This document shows positions 1 to 6,814 of a stretch of 64,000 nt of DNA, in pieces. The stretch is from CADCVQ01 sp038260305 (lineage in GTDB: Bacteria; Actinomycetota; Thermoleophilia; Solirubrobacterales; Solirubrobacteraceae), in NCBI GenBank assembly GCA_038260305.1, contig JBBSNY010000016.1, positions 1 through 64,000 of the forward strand. Reading direction: 5' to 3'. A program made the translations under genes and the position numbers. The notes under the pieces are model-generated. The model searched no databases. It saw only the letters and a list, made by a program, of their open reading frames with translations, and had not been told where the DNA came from. Position 1 is the stretch's first letter. Each line of letters opens with the position of its first letter.

Positions 1-45
1 AAACACGAAGCACGCCTGCCTACAGGCCGATCAGGACAAGATCGT

Positions 46-137
46 GGGGAGATCCGGTGGCCGCCCATGGGGAGATCCGATGACCGCCAGCGGGGAATTC
101 CGATGGCCGTCTACGGGGAGATTCCCATGGCCGCCGT
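46..137. repeat. Four 23-bp tandem repeats, IS21-like terminal array
   Basis: Four imperfect 23-bp units lie end to end (46-68, 69-91, 92-114, 115-137), each starting GGGGA and sharing a core like GATCCGATGACCGCC. IS21-family elements carry multiple repeated transposase-binding sites of this style at their ends. A closely related core occurs inverted near 59521-59560, supporting a mobile-element origin. No istA/istB gene is visible; if one existed it lies left of the window. Positions 138-309 hold nothing recognisable. The IS21 assignment rests on remembered resemblance. Confidence 0.6.
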
Positions 138-309
138 CAGATGCTGATTCGTTCAGTCACGGCGATTGAGCTGGCATGCGGGCGGACACCAATACCCGGC
201 ACGCCGAAAGGCGACAGACCGCACAGCTCAACCGGACGTCCTCGCTCTTTGAATGGCACGCTCGAGGACGTTCGGACGGGCTTCCAGCGCCGTGGTTTAC
301 CGTAGGTCC

Positions 310-569
310 GTGAAGGTGTCTGCGGTCATGCGAGCTCTCACGCAAGATGGATGGGAGATCGCGCGGACGCGAGGGAGCCATCGGCAGCTCAGATCAGTCG
401 TTCTGGCGGGGCTTCGCCACTCGCGGCGGCATGAAATCCGGCCGACTTTCCCTTCAGACATCCCGTCAAGCCCGGTCTCGTAACGGTCGCCGGGAAGCCG
501 AGCGCCGAGCTGCGACCCAGGACACTGGCGAGCATCCGCAAACAAGCGCGGCTGGAGGATCTGCGATGA
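310..569 (+). pseudogene. hicA: HicA-type mRNA interferase toxin, interrupted
   Basis: HicA toxins are small ribosome-independent mRNases with a dsRBD-like fold and a catalytic His in a GSH motif. From GTG 310 the sequence encodes a typical N-terminus (VKVSAVMRALTQDGW, then RTRGSHRQLR) up to 393. The normal continuation HPVKPGLVTVAG resumes at 459 in another frame and runs to TGA 567-569, ending RKQARLEDLR. The 65 nt between (394-458) break the frame. Removing them restores a normal 64-residue HicA that keeps the catalytic His. The 3' end overlaps the hicB start by 4 nt, the usual hicAB arrangement. The toxin is predicted inactive. Confidence 0.75.
394..458. other. 65-bp insertion flanked by 5-bp direct repeat TCAGA
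   Basis: TCAGA occurs at 389-393 and again at 454-458, exactly bracketing the foreign 65 nt in hicA. It looks like a target-site duplication or the footprint of a very small element. The insert contains an inverted repeat TGGCG/CGCCA around 403-420. Excising one repeat plus the insert restores the toxin frame. No known element was recognised. Confidence 0.55.
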
Positions 570-841
570 GCACAATGATGGTGGAGGACGGCACCGAGTT
601 TCCGTTCGTGCAAGACCCGAGTTCCCGATCGCCCTACGCATTTCTGGTCGTCGTCGAACGGGGGAAAATAGGGTGGGGCGCGTACGTACCCGACCTCGAT
701 GGCGTCGTTGCCGCGGCCGATACCGAGGAGGAAGTCAGGTCGTTGATCGCTGAGGCCGTCGATTTTCATCTCGAGGGCTTGCGCGCCGGGGGCGAACGGA
801 TTCCGCAATCAGCCTCGAACGCGCACTGGGTTCTCGGATGA
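566..841 (+). CDS. hicB: HicB-family antitoxin
   Basis: This 91-residue protein has the HicB partial RNase H-like core: YAFLVVVERGKIGWGAYVPD, then LDGVVAAADTEEEV, then a helix around SLIAEAVDFHLEGLR and a GERIPQ turn. In the family this domain binds and neutralises HicA. No C-terminal DNA-binding domain (HTH or RHH) is visible, so it is the short type. ATG 566 overlaps the hicA stop by 4 nt, which decides the start. The reading frame stays open further upstream, but only through hicA sequence. The antitoxin is intact although its toxin is broken, so it is an orphan that could be decaying or neutralise a related toxin elsewhere. Confidence 0.8.
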   Translation: MSTMMVEDGTEFPFVQDPSSRSPYAFLVVVERGKIGWGAYVPDLDGVVAAADTEEEVRSLIAEAVDFHLEGLRAGGERIPQSASNAHWVLG

Positions 842-1017
842 TCGAAGCCTGGACCTCGACCGTCGTTCGGGAGGACGCCGGTCCGAGGTGGCTACAAGCT
901 ATCGACCCACGCCGTACCGGGGTCGGCCCGTGAGCGCCGCAGATCGTGCGGCCTCGCCAGTGCTGCTTCGACTTCCAAGCCAGTCGAGGTCAGCCCTCGG
1001 CTACAGGTTGGACTGCG

Positions 1018-1329
1018 ATGACTGACCCGCAAGTCGAAGGCATCGTCATCACCAACGATGGCGACCGCGTTGTTATCGAGGCGTCCGAGGGGCGCTGGGA
1101 GGGGACTGCTGCAGAGGCTGAACGACTTGTCACGCGCCTGCACTACGTGCTCGACCGAGCGCGGCCGGGCACCAACATCGCGAGCATGTTCCTCAACGGC
1201 ACTCTTTGGGGTGGTGTCAAGTTCATCGAAGAAGATCGTTTGGCGGCGATCCGCGAGATGAAGGCCCTGATCGACGGGCTCGCCAACAAGCTGAGATCGC
1301 TGGAGGATCTCGTCGGCGGGGAGCCTTGA
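1018..1329 (+). CDS. Hypothetical protein, 103 aa
   Basis: No family recognised. The protein begins MTDPQVEGIVITNDGDRVVIE. It has a predicted beta-rich first third, a helical middle (AAEAERLVTRLHYVLDRA) and a charged C-terminal helix (EEDRLAAIREMKALIDGLANKLRSLEDLV) with heptad-like leucines. Codon use is less GC-extreme than in the housekeeping genes to the right, and the gene sits between the hicAB remnant and a tRNA, which fits an accessory region. The frame is open from 946, but ATG 1018 is the first natural start. Confidence 0.5.
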   Translation: MTDPQVEGIVITNDGDRVVIEASEGRWEGTAAEAERLVTRLHYVLDRARPGTNIASMFLNGTLWGGVKFIEEDRLAAIREMKALIDGLANKLRSLEDLVGGEP

Positions 1330-1452
1330 GGATTGTAGATCTGGCCGGGGGCGCAACTCCAGTTCAGCGCCTGCGACTACTCGTGTGGTCGACGTCGTTT
1401 CACGAGCGCAGGGCGCGCCAATGGAAACAACGCGCAGTGACGCACCCGAACA

Positions 1453-1525
1453 TGGAGCTGAGGGGGCTCGAACCCCTGACCTTCGCGCTGCCAGCGCGAC
1501 GCTCTCCCAGCTGAGCTACAGCCCC
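1453..1525 (-). tRNA. tRNA-Ala (anticodon GGC)
   Basis: Read on the minus strand, the 73 nt fold as a full cloverleaf: acceptor GGGGCTG/CAGCTCC with one G-T pair, D stem GCTC/GAGC, anticodon stem TCGCG/CGCGA with loop CTGGCAG, and T stem AGGGG/CCCCT with TTCGAGC loop. The anticodon GGC reads GCC/GCU alanine codons. CCA is not encoded. IS-like repeats and a broken toxin module lie nearby; tRNA genes are common integration sites, but no att duplication of this tRNA was seen. Confidence 0.95.
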
Positions 1526-1574
1526 AAGCGGTACGTCGGACCATCTTAACACCCGGCCCGGGATCGGACCGGCG

Positions 1575-2147
1575 TCAGCGCTGGAGGCGACCCGTCGGGG
1601 TCGGGATGAACTCGGGCACGTCGAGCTCGGGGGCGCGCTCGACCGGGGCCGCGGGCGGGGCGGGGGCCGGGGTGGGCTCGCCGCCCGGCCAGTTCGACGG
1701 ATCAGCGCGATCGAGGCGCGAGACGAGTTCCTCGTGGACGTCGCGGATGTCGCGCAGCAGGCGCTCGGCGTTCGCGCGCAGGGAGTCGGCGAGCTCGCGT
1801 ACGTGGCCTGCGATCTCCTCGCCGTCGTGCAGCACCTCGCGGGCCGTCATGCGCGCCTCGCCGAGCAGGACGCGCGCGCTCGCGACGGCCTTGTCGCGCT
1901 CGTCGCGCTCGTAGCGCGTCGCCTCGTCGCGGACCTGTGTCGCCTCCTCGTCGGCGGCCTGCACGCGCAACTCGGCGGCGCGATCGGCCTCTGCGATGCG
2001 ATCCGAAGCGCGCCGCTCGGCCTCCACTCGCAGCTCCTCGGCGGCGTGCTCGGCCGCGGCGACGATCTCGGCCACGCGCGTGGCGGCGGAGGTCGGTTCG
2101 GCTGCGGCTTTGCGCGGCGGCCAGATGGGCGCGGGCGTGTCGGGCAT
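1575..2147 (-). CDS. DivIVA-like coiled-coil protein
   Basis: The 190-residue protein is dominated by an Ala/Glu/Arg-rich coiled coil (about residues 20-150, e.g. AEIVAAAEHAAEELRVEAERRA). A Pro/Ala-rich C-terminal tail ends in LDVPEFIPTPTGRLQR. Such proteins resemble the coiled-coil part of DivIVA/Wag31 or FtsB-type scaffolds at the cell pole or septum, but the N-terminal membrane-binding DivIVA motif is absent. ATG 2147 is chosen because upstream codons (to 2342) encode non-helical junk overlapping the priA promoter side. The gene is divergent from priA. Function is inferred from shape only. Confidence 0.6.
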   Translation of the reverse strand: MPDTPAPIWPPRKAAAEPTSAATRVAEIVAAAEHAAEELRVEAERRASDRIAEADRAAELRVQAADEEATQVRDEATRYERDERDKAVASARVLLGEARMTAREVLHDGEEIAGHVRELADSLRANAERLLRDIRDVHEELVSRLDRADPSNWPGGEPTPAPAPPAAPVERAPELDVPEFIPTPTGRLQR

Positions 2148-2197
2148 AGGCGGGCACCGATGGTAAGCGCGTGCTGCGCGGCACGCGGCAAGAAACC

Positions 2198-2252
2198 GAC
2201 CAGCCCCGAAGGGGGTCAGGGCCAAGACGTCCTGTGGAGGGACGTTTTGGCC
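2198..2252. other. Two adjacent stem-loops between divergent genes
   Basis: A 13-bp inverted repeat (2220-2232 with 2240-2252, one G-T pair, 7-nt loop) follows a smaller hairpin with a CCCC-GAA-GGGG core near 2198-2217. They lie between the divergent coiled-coil gene and priA, where a terminator is not expected, so they may be an operator, a leader structure or a repeat-element remnant. Confidence 0.5.
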
Positions 2253-2310
2253 GTCACCCTCCGAGGCTGTGACATCGGGGCCGCGCCGGACGGTGCGGCA
2301 TGCTCTGAGG

Positions 2311-4434
2311 GTGCCTCCCGTCGCGAAGGTCGAGCCGATCACGACGGCCCGCGCGCTGCGCGGGCCGTTCGACTACCTACGCCCGGATGGCGTCGGCGTC
2401 GGCTCCGTGCTCGTCGTGCCGTTCGGCCACCGCGACGTCGTCGGCGTCGTCGTCGGCGTCGCCGAGTCCTCGGAGATCGCCGACGAGCGGCTTGTCGCGC
2501 CGCGGCGCGTGCTCGACCACGACCTGCCGCCCGAGCTCGTCGACCTCGCGCGCTGGATCGCGACGGAATACTGCTCGACGCCGGCGCGCGCGCTCGCGCT
2601 CGTCTCCCCGCCGCCGGGCGGGCGGGCGAAGCTCGCGTGGTGGGCGATCCCCGCGACCGATATCCCCACCGCGCAGGCACGGCTGACGGACCGCCAGCGG
2701 GCGTTGCTCGACGACATCGTCGCGCGCGGCGGGCGGCCCGCGGGCGCCGACCTGCCCGCGCTGCGCCGGCTCGCCGACCGCGGGATCGTCATGCTCGAGC
2801 GCCGCACGGTGCGGCGCTACGTCTCACACGAGGCCGTCGGTGCGCGCCGCGCGCAGCCGCCGCCGCTCACCGCCGACCAGGTCAAGGCACTCGCGGACGT
2901 CGAGGCAGAGCTCGCGCGCGAGACCCCGGAGCCGCTCCTGCTGCACGGCGTCACGGGCTCCGGCAAGACCGAGATCTATCTGCGGGCCGCGGCGACCACC
3001 CTGCGACAGGACCGCGGCGTGATCGTGCTCGTCCCCGAGATCGGGCTGACGCCGCAGATCGTGTCCCGCTTTGCCGACCGCTTCGGCGACACCGTCGCGG
3101 TCCTGCACTCGAAGCTCAGTGCGGGCGAACGACACGACGAGTGGATGCGCCTGCGAAGCGGCGCGGCGCGCGTCTGCATCGGCCCGCGCAGCGCGGTCTT
3201 CGCGCCGATCGAGCGGCTCGGACTGATCGTCCTCGACGAGGAGCACGACGCGTCCTACAAGCACGAGGGCGACCCGCGCTACGACGCCCGCCACGTTGCG
3301 GCGCGCCGCGCCAAGCAGGCCGGGGCGCTACTGCTCGCGGGCAGCGCCACGCCGCGCCCGGAGTCCGTTCACGCGCTGAGAAGGGTCCGCCTCCCCAACC
3401 GCGTCGATACCCGCTCGGCGGGCGGGTCGCCGGGCACAGGCGGACAACGACTGCCGCCGGTCGAGATCGTCGACATGCGCCAGACGGAGGGCTCGCTGCA
3501 CCCTGTGACGAGCCACGCGCTCGTCGACGCGCCGAAGGCGATCGTCCTGCTCAACCGCCGCGGCTGGTCGAACTTCGTCAACTGCCAATCGTGCGGGCAC
3601 ACGTGGATGTGCCCGCACTGCGACGTCTCACTCGTCCTGCACCGCTCGCGGGGCACGCTCTCCTGCCATCACTGCGGCCACCGCGAACGGATGCCGCAGC
3701 GCTGCACCGAATGCAGGTCGATGAACGTCGCGCGCCACGGTGCCGGCACCGAGCGCCTCGAACACGACCTCCGGCAGATCGGCCACGAGGTCTTCCGCCT
3801 CGACGCCGACGTCCCCGACGCCGGCGCGTTGCTCAGACGCTTCGAAGCAGCCACGAGAGGGATCCTCGTCGGCACACAGATGGTCGCCAAGGGTCACGAC
3901 TTCCCGGACGTCACGCTCGGGGTCGTCGTCGACGCCGACAGCACGCTGCGCTTCCCGGACTTCCGCGCCGAGGAGCGCACGTTCGCGCTCGTCACGCAGC
4001 TCGCCGGACGCGCCGGGCGCGGACCGGCGGGTGGGCGCGTGCTCGTCCAGACGCTGTCGCCCGCCGCACCGTCGATCACCGCCGCCGCGCAGCACGACGC
4101 CGACGGCTTCCTCGAGGGCGAGCTCGCGCGCCGCGAGGCGCTGCGCTACCCGCCGTTCTCGCACCTCATCCGGATCGTCTGCTCGGCGCCCGAGGCGGCA
4201 GCAGTACGCGGCGCGGCGCAGGCCCTGCGCGCGGTGCTCGGCGACGTTCCGACCGCGCAGGTGCTCGGTCCCGCGCCGCTGTTTCGGCTGCGCGGCCGCG
4301 AGCGCGCACAGCTCGTCATCAAGGCCGGCGACCGCGCGCGAGCCGTCACCGCAGCGGGCGCCGCCGTCGACGAGGTCGCGGCCGATCGCACCCGCCGCGG
4401 CGTCGCCTACAGCGTCGACGTCGATCCCCAGTAG
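2311..4434 (+). CDS. priA: Primosomal protein N' (replication restart helicase PriA)
   Basis: PriA is the superfamily 2 3'-5' DNA helicase that rebuilds replisomes at stalled forks. Visible are the N-terminal 3'-DNA-binding domain (about residues 1-90), Walker A GVTGSGKTE, the DEEH box in VLDEEHDASYKHE, and a zinc module of four CxxC pairs between CQSCGHTWMCPHC and CTEC. A C-terminal RecA-like lobe has GTQMVAKGHDFPDV and QLAGRAGRG. The 707-residue length is normal. GTG 2311 is preferred because a -10-like CATGCT lies 6 nt upstream; GTG 2269 is an alternative. Many actinobacterial PriA proteins have lost these motifs, so this copy looks catalytically competent. It heads the priA-def-fmt-rsmB block. 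Confidence 0.95.
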   Translation: MPPVAKVEPITTARALRGPFDYLRPDGVGVGSVLVVPFGHRDVVGVVVGVAESSEIADERLVAPRRVLDHDLPPELVDLARWIATEYCSTPARALALVSPPPGGRAKLAWWAIPATDIPTAQARLTDRQRALLDDIVARGGRPAGADLPALRRLADRGIVMLERRTVRRYVSHEAVGARRAQPPPLTADQVKALADVEAELARETPEPLLLHGVTGSGKTEIYLRAAATTLRQDRGVIVLVPEIGLTPQIVSRFADRFGDTVAVLHSKLSAGERHDEWMRLRSGAARVCIGPRSAVFAPIERLGLIVLDEEHDASYKHEGDPRYDARHVAARRAKQAGALLLAGSATPRPESVHALRRVRLPNRVDTRSAGGSPGTGGQRLPPVEIVDMRQTEGSLHPVTSHALVDAPKAIVLLNRRGWSNFVNCQSCGHTWMCPHCDVSLVLHRSRGTLSCHHCGHRERMPQRCTECRSMNVARHGAGTERLEHDLRQIGHEVFRLDADVPDAGALLRRFEAATRGILVGTQMVAKGHDFPDVTLGVVVDADSTLRFPDFRAEERTFALVTQLAGRAGRGPAGGRVLVQTLSPAAPSITAAAQHDADGFLEGELARREALRYPPFSHLIRIVCSAPEAAAVRGAAQALRAVLGDVPTAQVLGPAPLFRLRGRERAQLVIKAGDRARAVTAAGAAVDEVAADRTRRGVAYSVDVDPQ

Positions 4435-4442
4435 GCGGCATC

Positions 4443-4448
4443 TAGACT
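4443..4448 (+). promoter_or_regulatory. -10-like TAGACT, leaderless-type promoter of def
   Basis: TAGACT sits 10 nt before the def ATG at 4459, so transcription would begin at or next to the start codon. The same spacing recurs before many genes here. No convincing -35 was identified. Confidence 0.5.
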
Positions 4449-4458
4449 GGATGCGACC

Positions 4459-5082
4459 ATGGCCGTCGCCGAACAAGAGGAGCCCGAGGAGCAGCCCGAC
4501 GAGCAGCCCGCCGACCGGCCGGAGCCCCCGCCGCTCGACCCCGAGGTCCTCGCGCGCCGTCGCACGGCGCTGAGCTACGTGCGCAAGCTGGGCGACCCGG
4601 TCCTGCGCGCGAAGGCGCTGCCGGTCGACCGCTTCGACGCCGCGCTGCGCACCGAGGTGCAGCGGATGCAGGTGCTCATGCACGACGCGCTCGGAATCGG
4701 CCTCGCCGCGCCGCAGATCGGGATCTCGCACCGCGTGCTCGTCTACCGCGTCGAGCCCGACAGCCGGATCGTCGCGCTCGTCAACCCCGAGATCGAGTGG
4801 TCCAGCCGCGACGAGGAGATCAGCGAGGAGGGCTGCCTCAGCCTGCCGCTCGTCAACGTCGACGTCGAGCGCCCCGTCGCGGTGCTCGTCAAGGCCAAGG
4901 ACGAGCGCGGCGAGGATCTCGTCATCGAGGCGAGCGGCCTCGAGGCGCGCGTGATCCAGCACGAGATCGACCACCTCGACGGCGTGCTGATCCTCGATCG
5001 CACGACGCGCGAGCAGCGCAAGGCGGCGATGCGCGCGATGCGCGAGGCCGAGCAGGCCGCGGCCGCCCGCGCCGCGTCCTGA
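4459..5082 (+). CDS. def: Peptide deformylase
   Basis: Removes the formyl group from the N-terminal Met of nascent proteins. All three signature motifs are present: GIGLAAPQIG, EEGCLSLP (metal-binding Cys) and QHEIDHLDG (two metal-ligand His and the catalytic Glu). The 207-residue protein has an acidic, Pro-rich N-terminal extension of about 35 residues (EEPEEQPDEQPADRPEPPP) and an Ala/Arg-rich C-terminal tail beyond the core enzyme. It lies 24 nt after priA and 8 nt before fmt, pairing the enzymes that add and remove formyl groups. Confidence 0.97.
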   Translation: MAVAEQEEPEEQPDEQPADRPEPPPLDPEVLARRRTALSYVRKLGDPVLRAKALPVDRFDAALRTEVQRMQVLMHDALGIGLAAPQIGISHRVLVYRVEPDSRIVALVNPEIEWSSRDEEISEEGCLSLPLVNVDVERPVAVLVKAKDERGEDLVIEASGLEARVIQHEIDHLDGVLILDRTTREQRKAAMRAMREAEQAAAARAAS

Positions 5083-5090
5083 GCGCAGCG

Positions 5091-5975
5091 ATGCGAACCG
5101 TCTTCCTCGGCACGTCGGCGTTCGCGGCCGCGGTGCTGACCCGCCTCGCGGCCACCGACCACCGGCCGCAGCTCGTCGTCACGCGCCCCGACCGCCCGGC
5201 CGGCCGCGGTCGCAAGCTCTCCGCTCCGCCCGTCGCCGACGCCGCGCGCGCGCTCGGCCTCGAGCTCTACCAGCCCGACGACGTGAACTCCGCCGACGCC
5301 TGCGCGTGGATCGCCGCCGCGCGGCCCGCGCTCGTCTGCGTGTGCGCGTTCGGCGCCCTGCTCAAGGAGCCGCTGCTGTCCGAGCACGAGCTCATCAACG
5401 TCCACCCGTCGCTGCTGCCGCGCTGGCGCGGCGCGGCACCCGTCGAGCGGGCGATGATCGCCGGCGACATCCAGACCGGCGTCAGCACGATGCGCACCGA
5501 GGCCGGCTTCGACACCGGCCCCGTCTACCTCGCCGGTTCGGAGCCGATCCACGCCGACGACACGTACGGCACGCTCGCCGCGCGCCTGCAGCTACTCGGC
5601 GCGACGCTGCTCATCCGCACGCTCGACGAGCGCCCCGAGCCGGTCGAGCAGCGCGCGGAGGGCGTGACGTACGCGGACAAGATCACCGCCGTCGACCGGA
5701 CCCTCGATCCGATGGCGACGGCGCGCGTCAACGACCGCATCCTGCGCGCGCTGACGCCGCACATCGGCGCGCGCGTCGAGCTCGCGGACGGCTCGTTTCT
5801 CGGCGTCCTGCGGGCCGTGATCACCGCGACAGAGGCGACCGGACCGCTGGCCGTCGAGGACGGCCGCCTGCGGCTCGGCGGCCTCGAGCTGCTCGAGGTC
5901 CAGCCCGCCGGCGGACGGCCGATGGACACGGCCGCCTACCTGCGCGGCCGCGGCGCGTTGCCCGCGGCCGGCTGA
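5091..5975 (+). CDS. fmt: Methionyl-tRNA formyltransferase
   Basis: Transfers a formyl group from 10-formyl-tetrahydrofolate to initiator Met-tRNA. The N-terminal formyltransferase domain carries the catalytic Asn-His region (LINVHPSLLPRWRGAAPVERA) and the FDTGPVYL loop. The C-terminal OB-like domain starts around residue 200 (YADKITAVDRTLD). At 294 residues it is slightly short for the family (about 310) but complete in motifs. ATG 5091 follows the def stop by 8 nt, indicating one transcription unit. The next gene on this strand, rsmB, often follows fmt directly; here two minus-strand genes intervene. Confidence 0.96.
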   Translation: MRTVFLGTSAFAAAVLTRLAATDHRPQLVVTRPDRPAGRGRKLSAPPVADAARALGLELYQPDDVNSADACAWIAAARPALVCVCAFGALLKEPLLSEHELINVHPSLLPRWRGAAPVERAMIAGDIQTGVSTMRTEAGFDTGPVYLAGSEPIHADDTYGTLAARLQLLGATLLIRTLDERPEPVEQRAEGVTYADKITAVDRTLDPMATARVNDRILRALTPHIGARVELADGSFLGVLRAVITATEATGPLAVEDGRLRLGGLELLEVQPAGGRPMDTAAYLRGRGALPAAG

Positions 5976-6002
5976 CAAGCAGCGCGGTCGCGGGCGACGC
6001 AA

Positions 6003-6227
6003 TCAGGCGTCGTTCAGACGTCGGCCGAGCAGCTCGGCGTCGCTGCGGTCGTCGACCGCCGCGTCGTCATCGGTGTTGCCGTCCACGTCCTGCTCGTCGT
6101 CGAGCGTCGGATCGTCGATCTCGGAGTCGAGATCGGCGAGGCGCGCCTCGATGCCACTGCTCGCGGCCTCCTCGGCGCGCGCCAGCTCTCCCGTCAGGTC
6201 AGGCTCCATTTCGGGCATCTGCATCAT
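6003..6227 (-). CDS. Small acidic protein, 74 aa
   Basis: Not recognised. The translated product is strongly acidic (DLDSEIDDPTLDDEQDVDGNTDDDAAVDD), with no membrane segment and no cysteine. The start region reads ATG-ATG-CAG-ATG directly after AGGAG, so the second or third Met (6224 or 6218) may be the real start. It lies 7 nt downstream of the NlpC/P60-like gene on the same strand and is probably cotranscribed with it. Low-complexity acidic ORFs can be chance products in GC-rich DNA, but the ribosome-binding site and tight spacing argue for a gene. Confidence 0.45.
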   Translation of the reverse strand: MMQMPEMEPDLTGELARAEEAASSGIEARLADLDSEIDDPTLDDEQDVDGNTDDDAAVDDRSDAELLGRRLNDA

Positions 6228-6234
6228 CTCCTGT

Positions 6235-6714
6235 TCAGTTGAGGAAGTCGAAGTCGAGGTAGTAGTCCGGGCGCCCGGGCGTCATCGAGTCGATCGGCGG
6301 CGAGCCATGGCCGATGAACTCCTGCCCTGGCTCGCCGATGTAGATCTCGACGTGGTGCGGGCTCGTATGCGTCCCGTACATCCCGAGGCAGCCGGGCTTC
6401 GGCGTCAGCGTGAAGCGCGCGTGCGGCGACTGGACCATCGAGTACGTGCTCGCCCACTGGTAGTCGACGTTCGCCGGGGACGGGCATCCGGCCGCCTTGT
6501 ACACGGCGGCTGCGAACTGCGAGCAGTCCGAGCGCCATGACGAGGGCGTCGGCTTGAGGTACTCCGTGTTGGCCGTCCCTCCGGCGAGATAGTGGTACGC
6601 GCCGGGGTTCGCGCGGTAGTTCGCCGCGGCCTTCCTGGCCTCGCGGCAGATCGCCTTGCGCATCGCCGAGGCCGAGTGCGCCTCGCGCTCGCGCCGCTGG
6701 CGGGCCGCGCGCAT
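6235..6714 (-). CDS. NlpC/P60-like cysteine hydrolase
   Basis: The C-terminal 120 residues resemble an NlpC/P60 or CHAP-type papain-like amidase: catalytic Cys in WRSDCSQFAAAVYKAAG, His in SPHHVEIYIGEPGQEFIG, and a third polar residue candidate in GHGSPP. Such enzymes cut peptidoglycan peptides or other amides. The N-terminus is short and basic without a clear signal peptide. ATG 6714 is used; an alternative GTG at 6789 follows a GAGG. The frame opens as far as 6927 but that would overlap the divergent rsmB start. Substrate and cellular location are unknown. Confidence 0.6.
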   Translation of the reverse strand: MRAARQRREREAHSASAMRKAICREARKAAANYRANPGAYHYLAGGTANTEYLKPTPSSWRSDCSQFAAAVYKAAGCPSPANVDYQWASTYSMVQSPHARFTLTPKPGCLGMYGTHTSPHHVEIYIGEPGQEFIGHGSPPIDSMTPGRPDYYLDFDFLN

Positions 6715-6814
6715 GCGAATGATGCGGACCTTCCCGCGCTCCTGCTGCTCCGTGGTGCGCCGCCCCGGGTTGCGGATCAGGCGCTGCACGCCGATGCTGA
6801 CCTCGCCCTTGCCC

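Noticed and set aside
46..137. Possible CRISPR array
   Set aside because: Units are contiguous with no spacers and diverge among themselves; no cas genes nearby.
253..483. 76-codon plus-strand frame as an independent gene
   Set aside because: Its middle part is the N-terminus of the broken HicA; upstream codons and the end are non-homologous extension.
1453..1525. tRNA-Ala as attachment site of an integrative element
   Set aside because: No second copy of the tRNA 3' end and no integrase were seen within the window.
1734..4445. Long open frame of 903 codons overlapping priA on the same strand
   Set aside because: Arg/Ala-rich low-complexity product without motifs. It is the out-of-frame shadow of priA in GC-rich DNA.
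3628..4974. 448-codon minus-strand frame opposite priA and def
   Set aside because: Antisense reading of strongly supported genes with His/Asp/Arg bias typical of GC-rich antisense frames.
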